Assembly: GCA_029866125.1 (NCBI GenBank)
Contig: JARWZZ010000012.1
Coordinates: forward strand, 123,926 to 187,925
Direction: 5' to 3'
Length of the DNA stretch: 64,000 nt
Source of the DNA: Limnobacter sp.
GTDB lineage: Bacteria > Pseudomonadota > Gammaproteobacteria > Burkholderiales > Burkholderiaceae_B
Both the position numbers and the translations under genes were made by a program. Numbering within the stretch: position 1 is the first letter of the stretch; the number at the start of each line of letters is the position of its first letter. The notes below the pieces were generated by a model. That model was given only the letters and a program-made list of their open reading frames with translations, made no database searches and was not told the DNA's origin. This document shows positions 55,966 through 64,000 of this stretch, one piece after another.

Positions 55966-56661
55966 ATGTCCAATAAGCTAATCCCCAATCTTTCCGTCAC
56001 AGACGGCTTCGATTTCGTAAAAAAAATTTGGGGTAGTTTACCCATACCCAACGTCATCAATCCCACCACCGATCTTGAAGAGCTGGACAAGCGGATTGCA
56101 GACCTTAAAGCGGTGGAGCAGTGGCTCAACGTCAACCTCAGCATGCTCAGGGCAACCATTCAAGGCTTGGAAGTCCAGCGTGGCACGATTGCAACCATCA
56201 AATCCTTTGGCTCAAGCTTTGCGGCTGGCAATGCGTCCAGCAATGGGTCCAGCGACAAACCTTCGGCTGGGTTAGACGAGCAGGCCATTCGCCGAATGAT
56301 GGCCCAAATGGTGGAGCAACAAATTCCCCCGCCCCCAGTTGAGCCGCCAGAAGTACCCAGCTCCAAGGCAGTGGAATCCAAAGTGCCTGAAGCATTGACC
56401 GAGCAATCCAAAGCCATCATCTCCAACGCCTCAGTGTGGTGGGGGTTGCTGCAAGACCAGCTTAACAAGGTGGCCACAGCGGCCATGTCAGGCGCGGGTT
56501 TGGGCACTGCAGATGAAGAATCGTCCAGTAAAAAGGCAGACAAAAAGGCTGACAAAAAGGCTGATAGTAAGCCGTCCACCACGGACGCTAAGCCCGCACG
56601 TTCAACAAAGTCATCCACATCCCGATCGGGTACAACACGGAGCAGTCGCAGCAAGCCATGA
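55966..56661 (+). CDS. phaM: PhaM-like PHB-granule protein
   Basis: The 231-residue protein has the PhaM N-terminal region FDFVKKIWGSLPIPNVINPT followed by LEELDKRIADLKAVEQWLNVNL. In Ralstonia, PhaM activates PHB synthase and links granules to the nucleoid through a Lys/Ser/Pro-rich tail. The tail here (about residues 190-231) is similarly Lys/Ser/Thr-rich with KKAD repeats. AGGGAG stands 7 nt before the ATG at 55,966. The downstream FIST gene overlaps by 4 nt. No phaC, phaA or phaB lies in the window. Confidence 0.87.
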   Translation: MSNKLIPNLSVTDGFDFVKKIWGSLPIPNVINPTTDLEELDKRIADLKAVEQWLNVNLSMLRATIQGLEVQRGTIATIKSFGSSFAAGNASSNGSSDKPSAGLDEQAIRRMMAQMVEQQIPPPPVEPPEVPSSKAVESKVPEALTEQSKAIISNASVWWGLLQDQLNKVATAAMSGAGLGTADEESSSKKADKKADKKADSKPSTTDAKPARSTKSSTSRSGTTRSSRSKP

Positions 56662-57932
56662 TGTTTCGGTTTGGTCATTCCACACACCCCGATTGGCGGG
56701 AGGCTCTAGAACTGGTCTTGGTGCAGCTTGAAGGGCAGCGTCAACTTGAGCAATTTGCTTCCGATCCAGCCCGCAGGCAAAAGCTAGGTCTCATTTACTG
56801 TACCGAGGCCTATGCAGACTCCATGGCAAAAGTCCTTGCCCAGCTTCGTATCCGCACAGGTTTTGCAGATTGGGTAGGCGGTGTCGCCCCGGGCGTGTGT
56901 AGCAGTGGAGTCGAGTATTTTCAAGAGCCCGCCATGGCGGTGATGTTGCTGGAATTGCCCACCGACTCCGCACGCATCTTCTCCGGTAAGCTGCCCTTGC
57001 CCAAAGCCGGGACACTGACCGCAAGTGGTCGCAATGCGATGTCTGCGGCGCTTATTCATGTCGATCCCCTGATGGAAGACATTGATGACTTGCTGGATGA
57101 CCTGTCTGTCAAAATGGCCTCGGGCCAGCTTTTTGGTGGCCTGGTCAGTGCCGGTGCGTCCTCCACCCATGTGGCATCCGAGCCCTTGTCTGGTGGCTTG
57201 TCTGGGGTTATCTTTTCCGAAGCTGTTGGCTTGGAAGTTCGAATGACCCAAGGTGTGCAAATGGTCGGTGGGGAGCATCAAATCACATCGCTCAGCGGTA
57301 ACTTCATCGAAGAACTCGATGGCCAACCCGCGTTGGACGTCTTGCTCCACGACATCGGTCTGTCCCCGGACGAAGAAGGCCAAAATGAACTGGATGCAGC
57401 GGCAGAAATGTTGGCCCGTCGGTTCTCCAATGGCTTGTTTGTTGGGCTCACCGACCGTGCCTTGGCCGACTCCCTCGACTTGGTCAAATTCTCCAGCGTG
57501 CGCGCTGAATCCCATCAAGTCAAAGTCCGGCCTGTGGTTGGGATGGACCCCGAGCAGAAATCGCTCGCAATTGGTGAGGAGTTTGCCCTCGGCGACCGCC
57601 TGTCGTTTTGTACCCGCGACGAAGCCTCCGCCCGAACCGACCTTACCCGCATGTGCGCCGAGCTTCGCGATGAATTGGATGCCACCGCACCCAAATTAAA
57701 TGCATTGCAAGCAGCTGGTTTTTCCGGCATTTCTGCCAACCGCCAACCCCGCGGCGCTATTTACATTGCTTGCAATGGTCGCGGTGCGGCCTTGTTTGGG
57801 CACCAGGGTGTAGAAATGCAAATTGTTCGCGAGCAGCTTGGTGACATACCCTTGATTGGCTATTTCGCCAACGGTGAAATTTTCAAAGGAGCACTCTACG
57901 GTTATACCGGCGTGCTCGTACTATTTTTCTGA
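56658..57932 (+). CDS. FIST-domain sensory protein
   Basis: The 424-residue protein has an N-terminal FIST_N region (about residues 20-230, with [17 protein letters not shown]) and a FIST_C region (about 240-420, ending in [24 protein letters not shown]). FIST domains are proposed to bind small ligands such as amino acids and usually occur in signalling proteins. No output domain is fused here. The ATGA overlap with phaM implies translational coupling, but I know of no reported functional link. Confidence 0.88.
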   Translation: MMFRFGHSTHPDWREALELVLVQLEGQRQLEQFASDPARRQKLGLIYCTEAYADSMAKVLAQLRIRTGFADWVGGVAPGVCSSGVEYFQEPAMAVMLLELPTDSARIFSGKLPLPKAGTLTASGRNAMSAALIHVDPLMEDIDDLLDDLSVKMASGQLFGGLVSAGASSTHVASEPLSGGLSGVIFSEAVGLEVRMTQGVQMVGGEHQITSLSGNFIEELDGQPALDVLLHDIGLSPDEEGQNELDAAAEMLARRFSNGLFVGLTDRALADSLDLVKFSSVRAESHQVKVRPVVGMDPEQKSLAIGEEFALGDRLSFCTRDEASARTDLTRMCAELRDELDATAPKLNALQAAGFSGISANRQPRGAIYIACNGRGAALFGHQGVEMQIVREQLGDIPLIGYFANGEIFKGALYGYTGVLVLFF

Positions 57933-57939
57933 AAAACAT

Positions 57940-59310
57940 ATGACCAATATTGTTATTCTCGCTGCCGGAAAAGGCACTCGAATGAAGTCAGCCCTGCCCA
58001 AGGTGCTTCATCCCATTGCTGGTACATCCATGGTGCGCCGCGTTGTTGAGGCCGCAAGCCAGTTGGACTCGCAGGCGCAGGTTACCTTGGTTATAGGCCA
58101 CGGTGCCGAGGCGGTTCAAGCCCATTTTGCCGATTTGCCCGCCTTTCAATTTGCCCTGCAAGCCCAGCAGTTGGGCACGGGCCATGCTGTGCAGTGCGCA
58201 GTGCCCAGCCTCGATTCCTCACCGGTAACCCTGATTTTGTACGGGGATGTGCCCCTCATTCAGCCCGATTCGCTCAAGCCATTGGTTCAATCCGCACTGG
58301 CTGGGCATGTGGGTCTCATGACGCTTACCCTGTCAGACCCCACCGGCTACGGCCGTATTTGCCGCAACTCCAGCGGCCAAGTGCTGGGCATTGTTGAGCA
58401 AAAGGATGCCAGTCCCCAGCAGCTTCAAATAAGCGAAGTCAATACCGGAATTTTGGCCTGCCCCACAGACAAACTGAAAACCTGGCTTAAAGGGCTTTCC
58501 AACAACAATGCCCAAGGCGAGTACTACCTCACCGACGTCATCGAAAAAGCCGCCAAAGACGGATGTACCATCGAAACCTCCCAACCTGCCCATGAATGGG
58601 AAGTGCTGGGCGTGAATTCCCGTATTCAACAGGCCGAACTTGAGCGGACTTGGCAATTGCATCAGGCCAGTCAACTGATGATTGCAGGCGTGCAATTGGC
58701 CGACCCCGCGCGGGTGGACGTTCGCGGCCAGATTCAATGTGGAATAGATGTATCCATTGACATCGGTTGCGTTTTTGAAGGCCTAGTCACCTTGGCGGAT
58801 GGGGTTTCCGTAGGCCCCTACTGCGTGCTGAAGGATGTGTCGATTGGCGCTGGCACCCGCATCGAGGCTTATTCCCACCTGGTGCAAGCCCAAGTGGGGC
58901 AGGGCGGGGTAATCGGGCCTTATGCCCGGCTTCGCCCCGGTGCCAAACTGGCCAATGATGTGCACATCGGTAATTTTGTGGAAGTGAAAAACGCCACCAT
59001 CGCCAACGCATCCAAAGCCAATCATTTGGCCTACATTGGCGACGCGCAGATCGGCGAACGGGTCAATGTGGGCGCTGGCACCATCACCTGCAATTACGAT
59101 GGGGCCAACAAGCACCTCACCGTGATTGAAGACGACGCTTTCATCGGCTCAGACACTCAACTGGTCGCTCCAGTCCGGGTTGGCAAAGGCGCAACATTGG
59201 GTGCAGGTACAACACTCACCAAAAATGCGCCTGATGGCTCACTTACTGTGTCCCGAGCCAAACAAATCACGATTGAGGGCTGGAAAAGGCCCACCAAAAA
59301 AGCCAAATAA
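57940..59310 (+). CDS. glmU: GlmU, bifunctional UDP-GlcNAc synthesis enzyme
   Basis: The 456-residue enzyme has an N-terminal pyrophosphorylase ([25 protein letters not shown]) and a C-terminal left-handed beta-helix acetyltransferase ([32 protein letters not shown]). It acetylates glucosamine-1-phosphate and uridylylates the product for peptidoglycan and LPS. The ATG at 57,940 gives the exact E. coli length. It lies 7 nt after the FIST gene and 61 nt before glmS. Confidence 0.97.
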   Translation: MTNIVILAAGKGTRMKSALPKVLHPIAGTSMVRRVVEAASQLDSQAQVTLVIGHGAEAVQAHFADLPAFQFALQAQQLGTGHAVQCAVPSLDSSPVTLILYGDVPLIQPDSLKPLVQSALAGHVGLMTLTLSDPTGYGRICRNSSGQVLGIVEQKDASPQQLQISEVNTGILACPTDKLKTWLKGLSNNNAQGEYYLTDVIEKAAKDGCTIETSQPAHEWEVLGVNSRIQQAELERTWQLHQASQLMIAGVQLADPARVDVRGQIQCGIDVSIDIGCVFEGLVTLADGVSVGPYCVLKDVSIGAGTRIEAYSHLVQAQVGQGGVIGPYARLRPGAKLANDVHIGNFVEVKNATIANASKANHLAYIGDAQIGERVNVGAGTITCNYDGANKHLTVIEDDAFIGSDTQLVAPVRVGKGATLGAGTTLTKNAPDGSLTVSRAKQITIEGWKRPTKKAK

Positions 59311-59371
59311 TTAAAAATGTAAGAGACTCACTTAAACTGAAGTGCTCTGTTCACTATTCGGATAAATAAAT

Positions 59372-61213
59372 ATGTGTGGAATTGTCGGCGTCATTTCCAA
59401 AAACAACTGCGTACCCATCTTGATCGACGGCCTTAAAAAGCTGGAATATCGGGGCTACGACTCTGCGGGTTTGGCCATACAAAATGACCAAGGCAGCGAC
59501 CTACAACGCGCACGCAGTGTAGGCCGGGTGGTTGAACTGGAGCAAGCAGCCGCTGGGCTGGAAGCCCAAATGGGCATAGCCCACACCCGCTGGGCCACGC
59601 ACGGCGTACCCAGCGAACGCAACGCACACCCTCACATCAGCGATTCCGACGGCATTTCAGTGTCCGTGGTACACAACGGCATCATTGAAAACCACGAAGA
59701 CATCCGTCGGCAATTGATGGTGGACGGTTATGCTTTCCAGTCTGACACCGACACCGAAGTCATTGCCCACCTCACCCACAAAAACCTTCGCAAAGGCCTG
59801 CCGCTGCTCAAAGCAGTCCAAGCCACCGTGGCTGCCCTTGAAGGTGCGTTTGCCATTGCAGTTATTTCCAACCGCGCCAAGCGCACCTTGATCGCCTCCA
59901 AAAAAGGCGCTCCACTTTTGGTTGGGCATGGGCAGGGCGAATTCTTCATCGCCTCAGACGCTTCCGCATTGGTGGCCTACACCAAAAAAATAACCTACTT
60001 GCAAGAGGGCGACTTGGTTCAGCTCAATGCCGACCAAGCACTGTTCTTGAATGCACAAGGGGCCGAAGTTCAACGCGAAATCATCGAAAGCCAGCTGTCC
60101 GCCGATGCCGTCGAGCTTGGTCCTTACGACCATTACATGCAAAAGGAAATTTTTGAGCAGCCAGGCGCCATCGCCGCCACACTCGAGATGGTCAGCAACG
60201 CATCCGCAGTCAAACCCGAGCTTTTCGGTGCCGGTGCAGCCGAGGTGCTTCCACATGTTCAGCAGGTACTCATTTTGGCCTGCGGTACCAGCTACCACGC
60301 GGCTTCAGTGGCACGTTATTGGCTGGAATCGATTGCCGCTTTGCCCACCACCGTTGAAATCGCCAGTGAATATCGCTACCGCAAAAGCGTCTCCTTGCCC
60401 AACACACTGGTCATTACCATCTCCCAGTCGGGTGAAACTGCCGACACGCTCGCTGCGCTGGAGCATGCCAAATCCTTGGGTATGCACAACGCCTTGTCCA
60501 TTTGCAATGTGCCTGAATCAGCCTTGATCCGCGCCAGTAACCTGAAGTTTCTCACCCGTGCCGGCCCTGAAATTGGCGTAGCCTCCACCAAAGCATTTAC
60601 TACCCAGCTGGCTGCTTTATTCACATTCACCATGGTCATGGCCAAGCTGCGTGGTCAAATGAATGCGGTCGAAGAGAAAACCCTGATTGCACAGCTGCGG
60701 CATTTGCCTTCAGCCATGCAAAACATTCTGGCGCTGGAGCCTCAAATCAAAGCCATGGCCCAACGCTTTGCAGACAAGCGTCATGCACTGTTTCTTGGTC
60801 GTGGCGTGCATTTCCCAATTGCTCAGGAAGGTGCGCTCAAACTGAAGGAAATTAGTTACATTCACGCCGAGGCTTACGCCGCTGGCGAGCTTAAGCATGG
60901 CCCTCTGGCCTTGGTGGATGCGGACATGCCGGTTGTTTCCATCGCTCCCAAAGATTCACTCATTGAAAAGCTAAAGTCCAACCTTCAGGAAGTGCGGGCA
61001 CGCGGCGGTGAGCTTTATATCTTTGCCGACCGAGACACCCGCATCGAAGAAACCGACGGCGTGCATGTGCTCAACTTGGTCGACCATGCTGGCCACTTGT
61101 CGCCCATTCTGCATGTGCTGCCGCTACAACTGCTGTCTTACCACGTTGCTTTGGTCAAAGGCACCGACGTTGACAAGCCGCGTAACCTGGCAAAATCAGT
61201 GACCGTTGAGTAG
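59372..61213 (+). CDS. glmS: GlmS, glutamine--fructose-6-phosphate aminotransferase
   Basis: The 613-residue enzyme makes glucosamine-6-phosphate. The N-terminal glutaminase begins MCGIVGVI, with Cys2 as nucleophile. The C-terminal part has two SIS domains ([41 protein letters not shown]) ending in the conserved LAKSVTVE. It directly follows glmU, so both UDP-GlcNAc genes are adjacent. I saw no glmS ribozyme. A weak hairpin (CACTT/AAGTG plus AGAG/CTCT, 59,322-59,348) lies in the gap upstream. Confidence 0.97.
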   Translation: MCGIVGVISKNNCVPILIDGLKKLEYRGYDSAGLAIQNDQGSDLQRARSVGRVVELEQAAAGLEAQMGIAHTRWATHGVPSERNAHPHISDSDGISVSVVHNGIIENHEDIRRQLMVDGYAFQSDTDTEVIAHLTHKNLRKGLPLLKAVQATVAALEGAFAIAVISNRAKRTLIASKKGAPLLVGHGQGEFFIASDASALVAYTKKITYLQEGDLVQLNADQALFLNAQGAEVQREIIESQLSADAVELGPYDHYMQKEIFEQPGAIAATLEMVSNASAVKPELFGAGAAEVLPHVQQVLILACGTSYHAASVARYWLESIAALPTTVEIASEYRYRKSVSLPNTLVITISQSGETADTLAALEHAKSLGMHNALSICNVPESALIRASNLKFLTRAGPEIGVASTKAFTTQLAALFTFTMVMAKLRGQMNAVEEKTLIAQLRHLPSAMQNILALEPQIKAMAQRFADKRHALFLGRGVHFPIAQEGALKLKEISYIHAEAYAAGELKHGPLALVDADMPVVSIAPKDSLIEKLKSNLQEVRARGGELYIFADRDTRIEETDGVHVLNLVDHAGHLSPILHVLPLQLLSYHVALVKGTDVDKPRNLAKSVTVE

Positions 61214-61220
61214 TTTGCAA

Positions 61221-61248
61221 AAGGATTGAGTGGCGTTGCTCAATCCTT
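61221..61248. terminator. Hairpin between glmS and the SDR gene
   Basis: The perfect 10-bp stem AAGGATTGAG/CTCAATCCTT (61,221-61,230 and 61,239-61,248) with an 8-nt loop lies at the junction of two convergent genes and overlaps the last 9 bp of the SDR coding region. No long T-tract follows on either side. It may be a bidirectional terminator or an RNA-stabilising hairpin. Confidence 0.5.
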
Positions 61249-62058
61249 GCCGCTTGCTGCAGCCTCTTCATCCCTAAATGCCCTCAGGCGCTTGTCTGAT
61301 CCCTGAAGTTTGCCTATGCCCTCCACCATTTTGTGGAACAGGCCGGGCGCTAAAATCAGCGGCGCAATCGGCTTGGGTGCAATAATCTTCCGCGTCCGGT
61401 TGGTCAATCCTTTGTACATTGCATCAATCACCAGTTCAGGCTCCACCGAGCCAAATGCCCCTTTGTGGCCACCCCACAAACGGCCAGTGTCGTTTTCCTT
61501 GATCATGTCCGTTCTTGCAAAAGTAGGGTGCACGCAACCCACGTCCACCCCATCCAAAGCCATCTCCTGACGGGCCACGTCGGCCAGCGCCTCAACCGCT
61601 GCCTTGGACGCTGCATAGTGCGACATCAGCGGCACGTGAATCGCAGCCGCCAAAGATGAAATCACCTGCAAATAACCCTTGCTTGCCCTTAGGTGTGGAA
61701 TCGCGGCGCGAATGGTGTAAAAAGCACCGTTTACATTCACATTCATCACATCCAGAAACTCCTGGGGGTTCATGTGCTCAATGGTGCCCAAACGCAAAAT
61801 GCCCGCATTCACAACCACCATGTCCACACCGCCAAAACGAGTCGCGCATTGCGCAAGCGCATCGGTGATTTCAGCCAGTTTGGTTACATCTGCCTTGCAG
61901 CCCGCAGCATTCACTCCAAGCAATTCAACTTGTTCCGCCACAGCCTGTGCGGACATGTCAACGATGAATACCTTGCCGCCGTTGTCCACCACCTTGCGGG
62001 CCAGCCCCGCGCCCAAGCCACGCGCTGCACCCGTAATAAATACAATTTTGTCTTTCAT
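61240..62058 (-). CDS. Short-chain dehydrogenase/reductase
   Basis: The 272-residue SDR has the cofactor motif TGAARGLGAGLA near residue 9, NAG at IVVVNAGIL-like VVVNAGIL, and catalytic YAASK near residue 149. The Asp after beta-2 (VFIVDMSA) suggests NAD(H) preference. No substrate can be inferred. The start is either the ATG at 62,058 (used, MKDKIVFITG) or one six codons upstream at 62,076; neither has a strong ribosome binding site. It is separated from ampG by about 70-90 bp. Confidence 0.88.
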   Translation of the reverse strand: MKDKIVFITGAARGLGAGLARKVVDNGGKVFIVDMSAQAVAEQVELLGVNAAGCKADVTKLAEITDALAQCATRFGGVDMVVVNAGILRLGTIEHMNPQEFLDVMNVNVNGAFYTIRAAIPHLRASKGYLQVISSLAAAIHVPLMSHYAASKAAVEALADVARQEMALDGVDVGCVHPTFARTDMIKENDTGRLWGGHKGAFGSVEPELVIDAMYKGLTNRTRKIIAPKPIAPLILAPGLFHKMVEGIGKLQGSDKRLRAFRDEEAAASGKD

Positions 62059-62145
62059 CGTTTCTCTCGCTGTCATTCCGCTGTATCAATCCATGTTGTT
62101 GTTTTTTCTAGCGTCTATCTTGTAGCCAACCTACCTGCCTTGTGC

Positions 62146-63396
62146 TCATCCATGAGTCAACTTATTCACACTTGACCGTAAAAAGTACAGTGCAATCAAG
62201 CCTGGCAAGGCCGCCAAGGTGGAGTATATAAAAAAGTCTCCCCAGCCTACTGCAGCCACCACATAACCAGCGGGTGCGCTTAAATAAACCCGCCCAAATG
62301 AGGCAAGCGACGACAGCAAAGCATACTGCGTGGCAGAAAACTCTTTGGAGCACATCGAAGTCAGTAAACCCACAAAAGCCGCTGTACCCATGCCGCCGCA
62401 CAGGTTTTCAATACCAACGGCCGCACCCATCGCCAGCACATTCGGCTCAATCAAAGTCAAAGCCCAAAAGCTCAAATTCGAAAAGGCCTGCAGCACACCG
62501 AAGATCATCAGCGACTTAAACAACCCAATTCTCACCATCAACCAGCCGCCAATGAATGTGCCAGCCAACGTGGCAATCAGGCTCACTGTTTTGTTGATCG
62601 CGCCCACCTCAGTCAATGTAAAACCCAGGCCGCGCAATAAAAACGAAGTACTTAGCGACCCAGCAAATGCGTCCCCCACCTTGTAAAGCACAATCAACAG
62701 CAAAAGCCAAAGTGCTGCCTCCTTGGACATAAAGTCCTTTGCAGAATTGCGGATAATCGCAATAAGGCTTTCTTTGGGTTTGGATTGTGCCCTGTCGCCA
62801 ACCCTCGGGCTCACCGCTGTAATCAAAGAGGCCACGACCATCAGCCCAGCCATTAGTAAAAAGGTGCCCTTCCATCCCAAGAAGCTCCCGGCCAAAATCA
62901 GTGCCAAGCCACCGGAAGCCAGCATCGCAACTCGGAAGCCTGTCACATAGTAGGCCGCACCCAAGCCGCGCTCTTCCGCGGGCAACAACTCTGTCCGGTA
63001 AGCGTCCACTGCCATGTCTTGGGTCGAGGAAAAGAAGGCAAGCCCTGCCGCAACAGCCGCCAATGCCAAAAGAGAGTCCGCGCCCAAAAATGCCATACAG
63101 GCAATGAGGGCCGCGCAGGCCAATTGAGTGATTACAATCCAAGACCGTCGCTGATCAAAAAAACCTGGTTTTAAGTAATCCAGCAAAGGGGACCACAAAA
63201 ACTTGTAGGTGTACGGGAATCCCACAATCGAATACAGACCAATGGTTTTAATGTCCACATTTTCGACAGAAAGCCAGGCCTGAAGCGTACTTCCGGTCAA
63301 AGCCAAAGGCAATCCAGAGGAGAAACCAAGAAATAAAATGCAAAAAAGACGAAAAGGAGGCATGAGGGGGTTGACGAAGTTAAAGGGAAGCACCAT
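62146..63396 (-). CDS. ampG: AmpG-family muropeptide permease
   Basis: The 416-residue MFS transporter has about twelve to fourteen membrane segments. AmpG-type signatures are GFSSGLPLALTGSTLQAWL near residue 24, FPYTYKFLWSPLLD and STQDMAVDAYRTELL. AmpG imports anhydromuropeptides for cell-wall recycling and, in some species, beta-lactamase induction. The start at 63,396 is used; Met12 is an alternative. It is divergent from tRNA-Tyr with 18 bp between them. Confidence 0.9.
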   Translation of the reverse strand: MVLPFNFVNPLMPPFRLFCILFLGFSSGLPLALTGSTLQAWLSVENVDIKTIGLYSIVGFPYTYKFLWSPLLDYLKPGFFDQRRSWIVITQLACAALIACMAFLGADSLLALAAVAAGLAFFSSTQDMAVDAYRTELLPAEERGLGAAYYVTGFRVAMLASGGLALILAGSFLGWKGTFLLMAGLMVVASLITAVSPRVGDRAQSKPKESLIAIIRNSAKDFMSKEAALWLLLLIVLYKVGDAFAGSLSTSFLLRGLGFTLTEVGAINKTVSLIATLAGTFIGGWLMVRIGLFKSLMIFGVLQAFSNLSFWALTLIEPNVLAMGAAVGIENLCGGMGTAAFVGLLTSMCSKEFSATQYALLSSLASFGRVYLSAPAGYVVAAVGWGDFFIYSTLAALPGLIALYFLRSSVNKLTHG

Positions 63397-63414
63397 AATT
63401 CGAGGTTCTCTACA

Positions 63415-63500
63415 GGAGAGATGCCCGAGTGGCTAAAGGGGGCAGACTGTAAATCTGTTGGCTTACGCCTACGCTGGTTCGAATCCAGCTCTCTCCACCA
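63415..63500 (+). tRNA. tRNA-Tyr (GTA)
   Basis: An 86-nt type II tRNA including an encoded CCA end. The acceptor stem is GGAGAGA/TCTCTCC, the anticodon loop CTGTAAA gives GTA, and the long variable arm and GGTTCGAATCC T-arm are present. Confidence 0.96.
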
Positions 63501-63552
63501 GAATTCGAAGTGTACCCCACAAGCGCCGTCAAAAGCGCGAGTGGTGGTTAAT

Positions 63553-63626
63553 GCGGGCGTAGCTCAATGGTAGAGCTGAAGCCTTCCAAGCTTAAGACGA
63601 GGGTTCGATTCCCTTCGCCCGCTCCA
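63553..63626 (+). tRNA. tRNA-Gly (TCC)
   Basis: A 74-nt tRNA with an acceptor stem GCGGGCG/CGCCCGC, anticodon TCC in the loop CTTCCAA, T-arm GGGTTCGATTCCC, and an encoded CCA end. Confidence 0.96.
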
Positions 63627-63656
63627 GCTGAATTCATAAGTTGAGTGAATGAGTTG

Positions 63657-63690
63657 AGTTAGTTAGTAACAAATAAGTTAGTAACAAATA
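63657..63690 (+). repeat. 15-bp tandem repeat between tRNA-Gly and tRNA-Thr
   Basis: Two consecutive copies of the 15-bp unit GTTAGTAACAAATAA lie in the 82-bp spacer between tRNA genes; a preceding GAGTTAGTTAG is a degenerate partial copy. Confidence 0.75.
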
Positions 63691-63708
63691 AGCTGAATTT
63701 AAGAAGTT

Positions 63709-63783
<75 letters not shown>

Positions 63784-63859
63784 TACAAATTCAGCAATCG
63801 AATTCGAAAAAATTTGAACAATCGCACTCCGCTGTTCGAGTGTCACACACGAGGTCGTC

Positions 63860-64000
63860 ATGGCAAAAGAAAAGTTTGAGCGTAAGAAGCCACACGTAAA
63901 CGTAGGCACAATCGGACACGTGGATCACGGCAAGACCACACTGACAGCGGCGATCACCACAGTGTTGGCCCGTCTGATCGGTGGCGAAGCCAAAGGCTAC
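63860..64000 (+). CDS. tuf: Elongation factor Tu (5' part, cut by window edge)
   Basis: The first 47 codons are present. [20 protein letters not shown] and the P-loop GHVDHGKTT identify EF-Tu, the GTPase that delivers aminoacyl-tRNA to the ribosome. GAGG lies 6 nt upstream of the ATG. The gene continues beyond the window. Confidence 0.97.
   Translation, partial: MAKEKFERKKPHVNVGTIGHVDHGKTTLTAAITTVLARLIGGEAKGY

Noticed and set aside
59311..59371. glmS ribozyme or riboswitch upstream of glmS
   Set aside because: The gap is only 61 nt and shows just a short interrupted hairpin; the known glmS ribozyme is much longer and mostly found in Firmicutes.

Overview
The window is a compact, single-copy chromosomal segment of a Gram-negative bacterium, most probably a betaproteobacterium of the order Burkholderiales. 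The reasons are the order tRNA-Tyr(GTA), tRNA-Gly(TCC), tRNA-Thr(GGT), tuf at the right edge, the GatCAB amidotransferase, the PhaM polyhydroxybutyrate protein, and the divergent mreBCD-mrdA-rodA and gatCAB arrangement. A Limnobacter-like organism would fit, but that is an inference I could not test. I see no insertion sequence, prophage or CRISPR array.

Left part (1-24,500). A predicted metal-dependent hydrolase, a hotdog thioesterase and a secreted nuclease are followed by a crotonase-fold enzyme and a wax-ester synthase/diacylglycerol acyltransferase. These run convergently into a nine-gene cellulose operon on the minus strand, in the order bcsB-bcsZ-bcsC-bcsE-bcsF-bcsQ-bcsA-bcsG-bcsR. Every junction is a 1-4 nt gap or a 4 nt overlap. 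It has the E. coli-type accessory genes E, F, G, Q and R, so the predicted product is phosphoethanolamine-decorated cellulose. Divergent from bcsB are a STAS anti-sigma-antagonist-like protein and a 1086-residue switch protein (receiver, PP2C phosphatase, receiver, degenerate PP2C, RsbW-type ATPase). This pair, next to a cellulose synthase with an altered c-di-GMP motif, is the most unusual thing in the window. A MerR-type regulator, outer-membrane phospholipase A and an unrecognised exported protein follow.

Middle part (24,500-44,200). An ABC-F ATPase and a DUF4743/Nudix protein precede the cell-elongation operon mreB-mreC-mreD-mrdA-rodA, which ends in the Nudix gene. Then come gatC-gatA-gatB, exonuclease III and pyrE. 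The only long stretch without a gene (38,128-38,770) holds three stacked repeat structures: a 108-bp tandem repeat, a large imperfect inverted repeat and a 22-bp tandem repeat. Beyond it are a DUF493 protein, a D,D-carboxypeptidase, an alpha/beta hydrolase, a 2Fe-2S ferredoxin, a VanZ-like membrane protein, birA and coaX.

Right part (44,200-64,000). This is mostly housekeeping: SPOR proteins, a MidA-type methyltransferase, a pteridine-reductase-like SDR with folB, ttcA, ilvA, dsbA, rlpA, hslVU, a PCu(A)C-like protein, argB, phaM with a FIST sensor gene, glmU, glmS, another SDR, ampG, three tRNAs and the 5' end of tuf. Envelope biogenesis is a recurring theme: glmU/glmS make UDP-GlcNAc, the mre/mrd operon and the carboxypeptidase shape peptidoglycan, ampG recycles it, and bcs exports cellulose.
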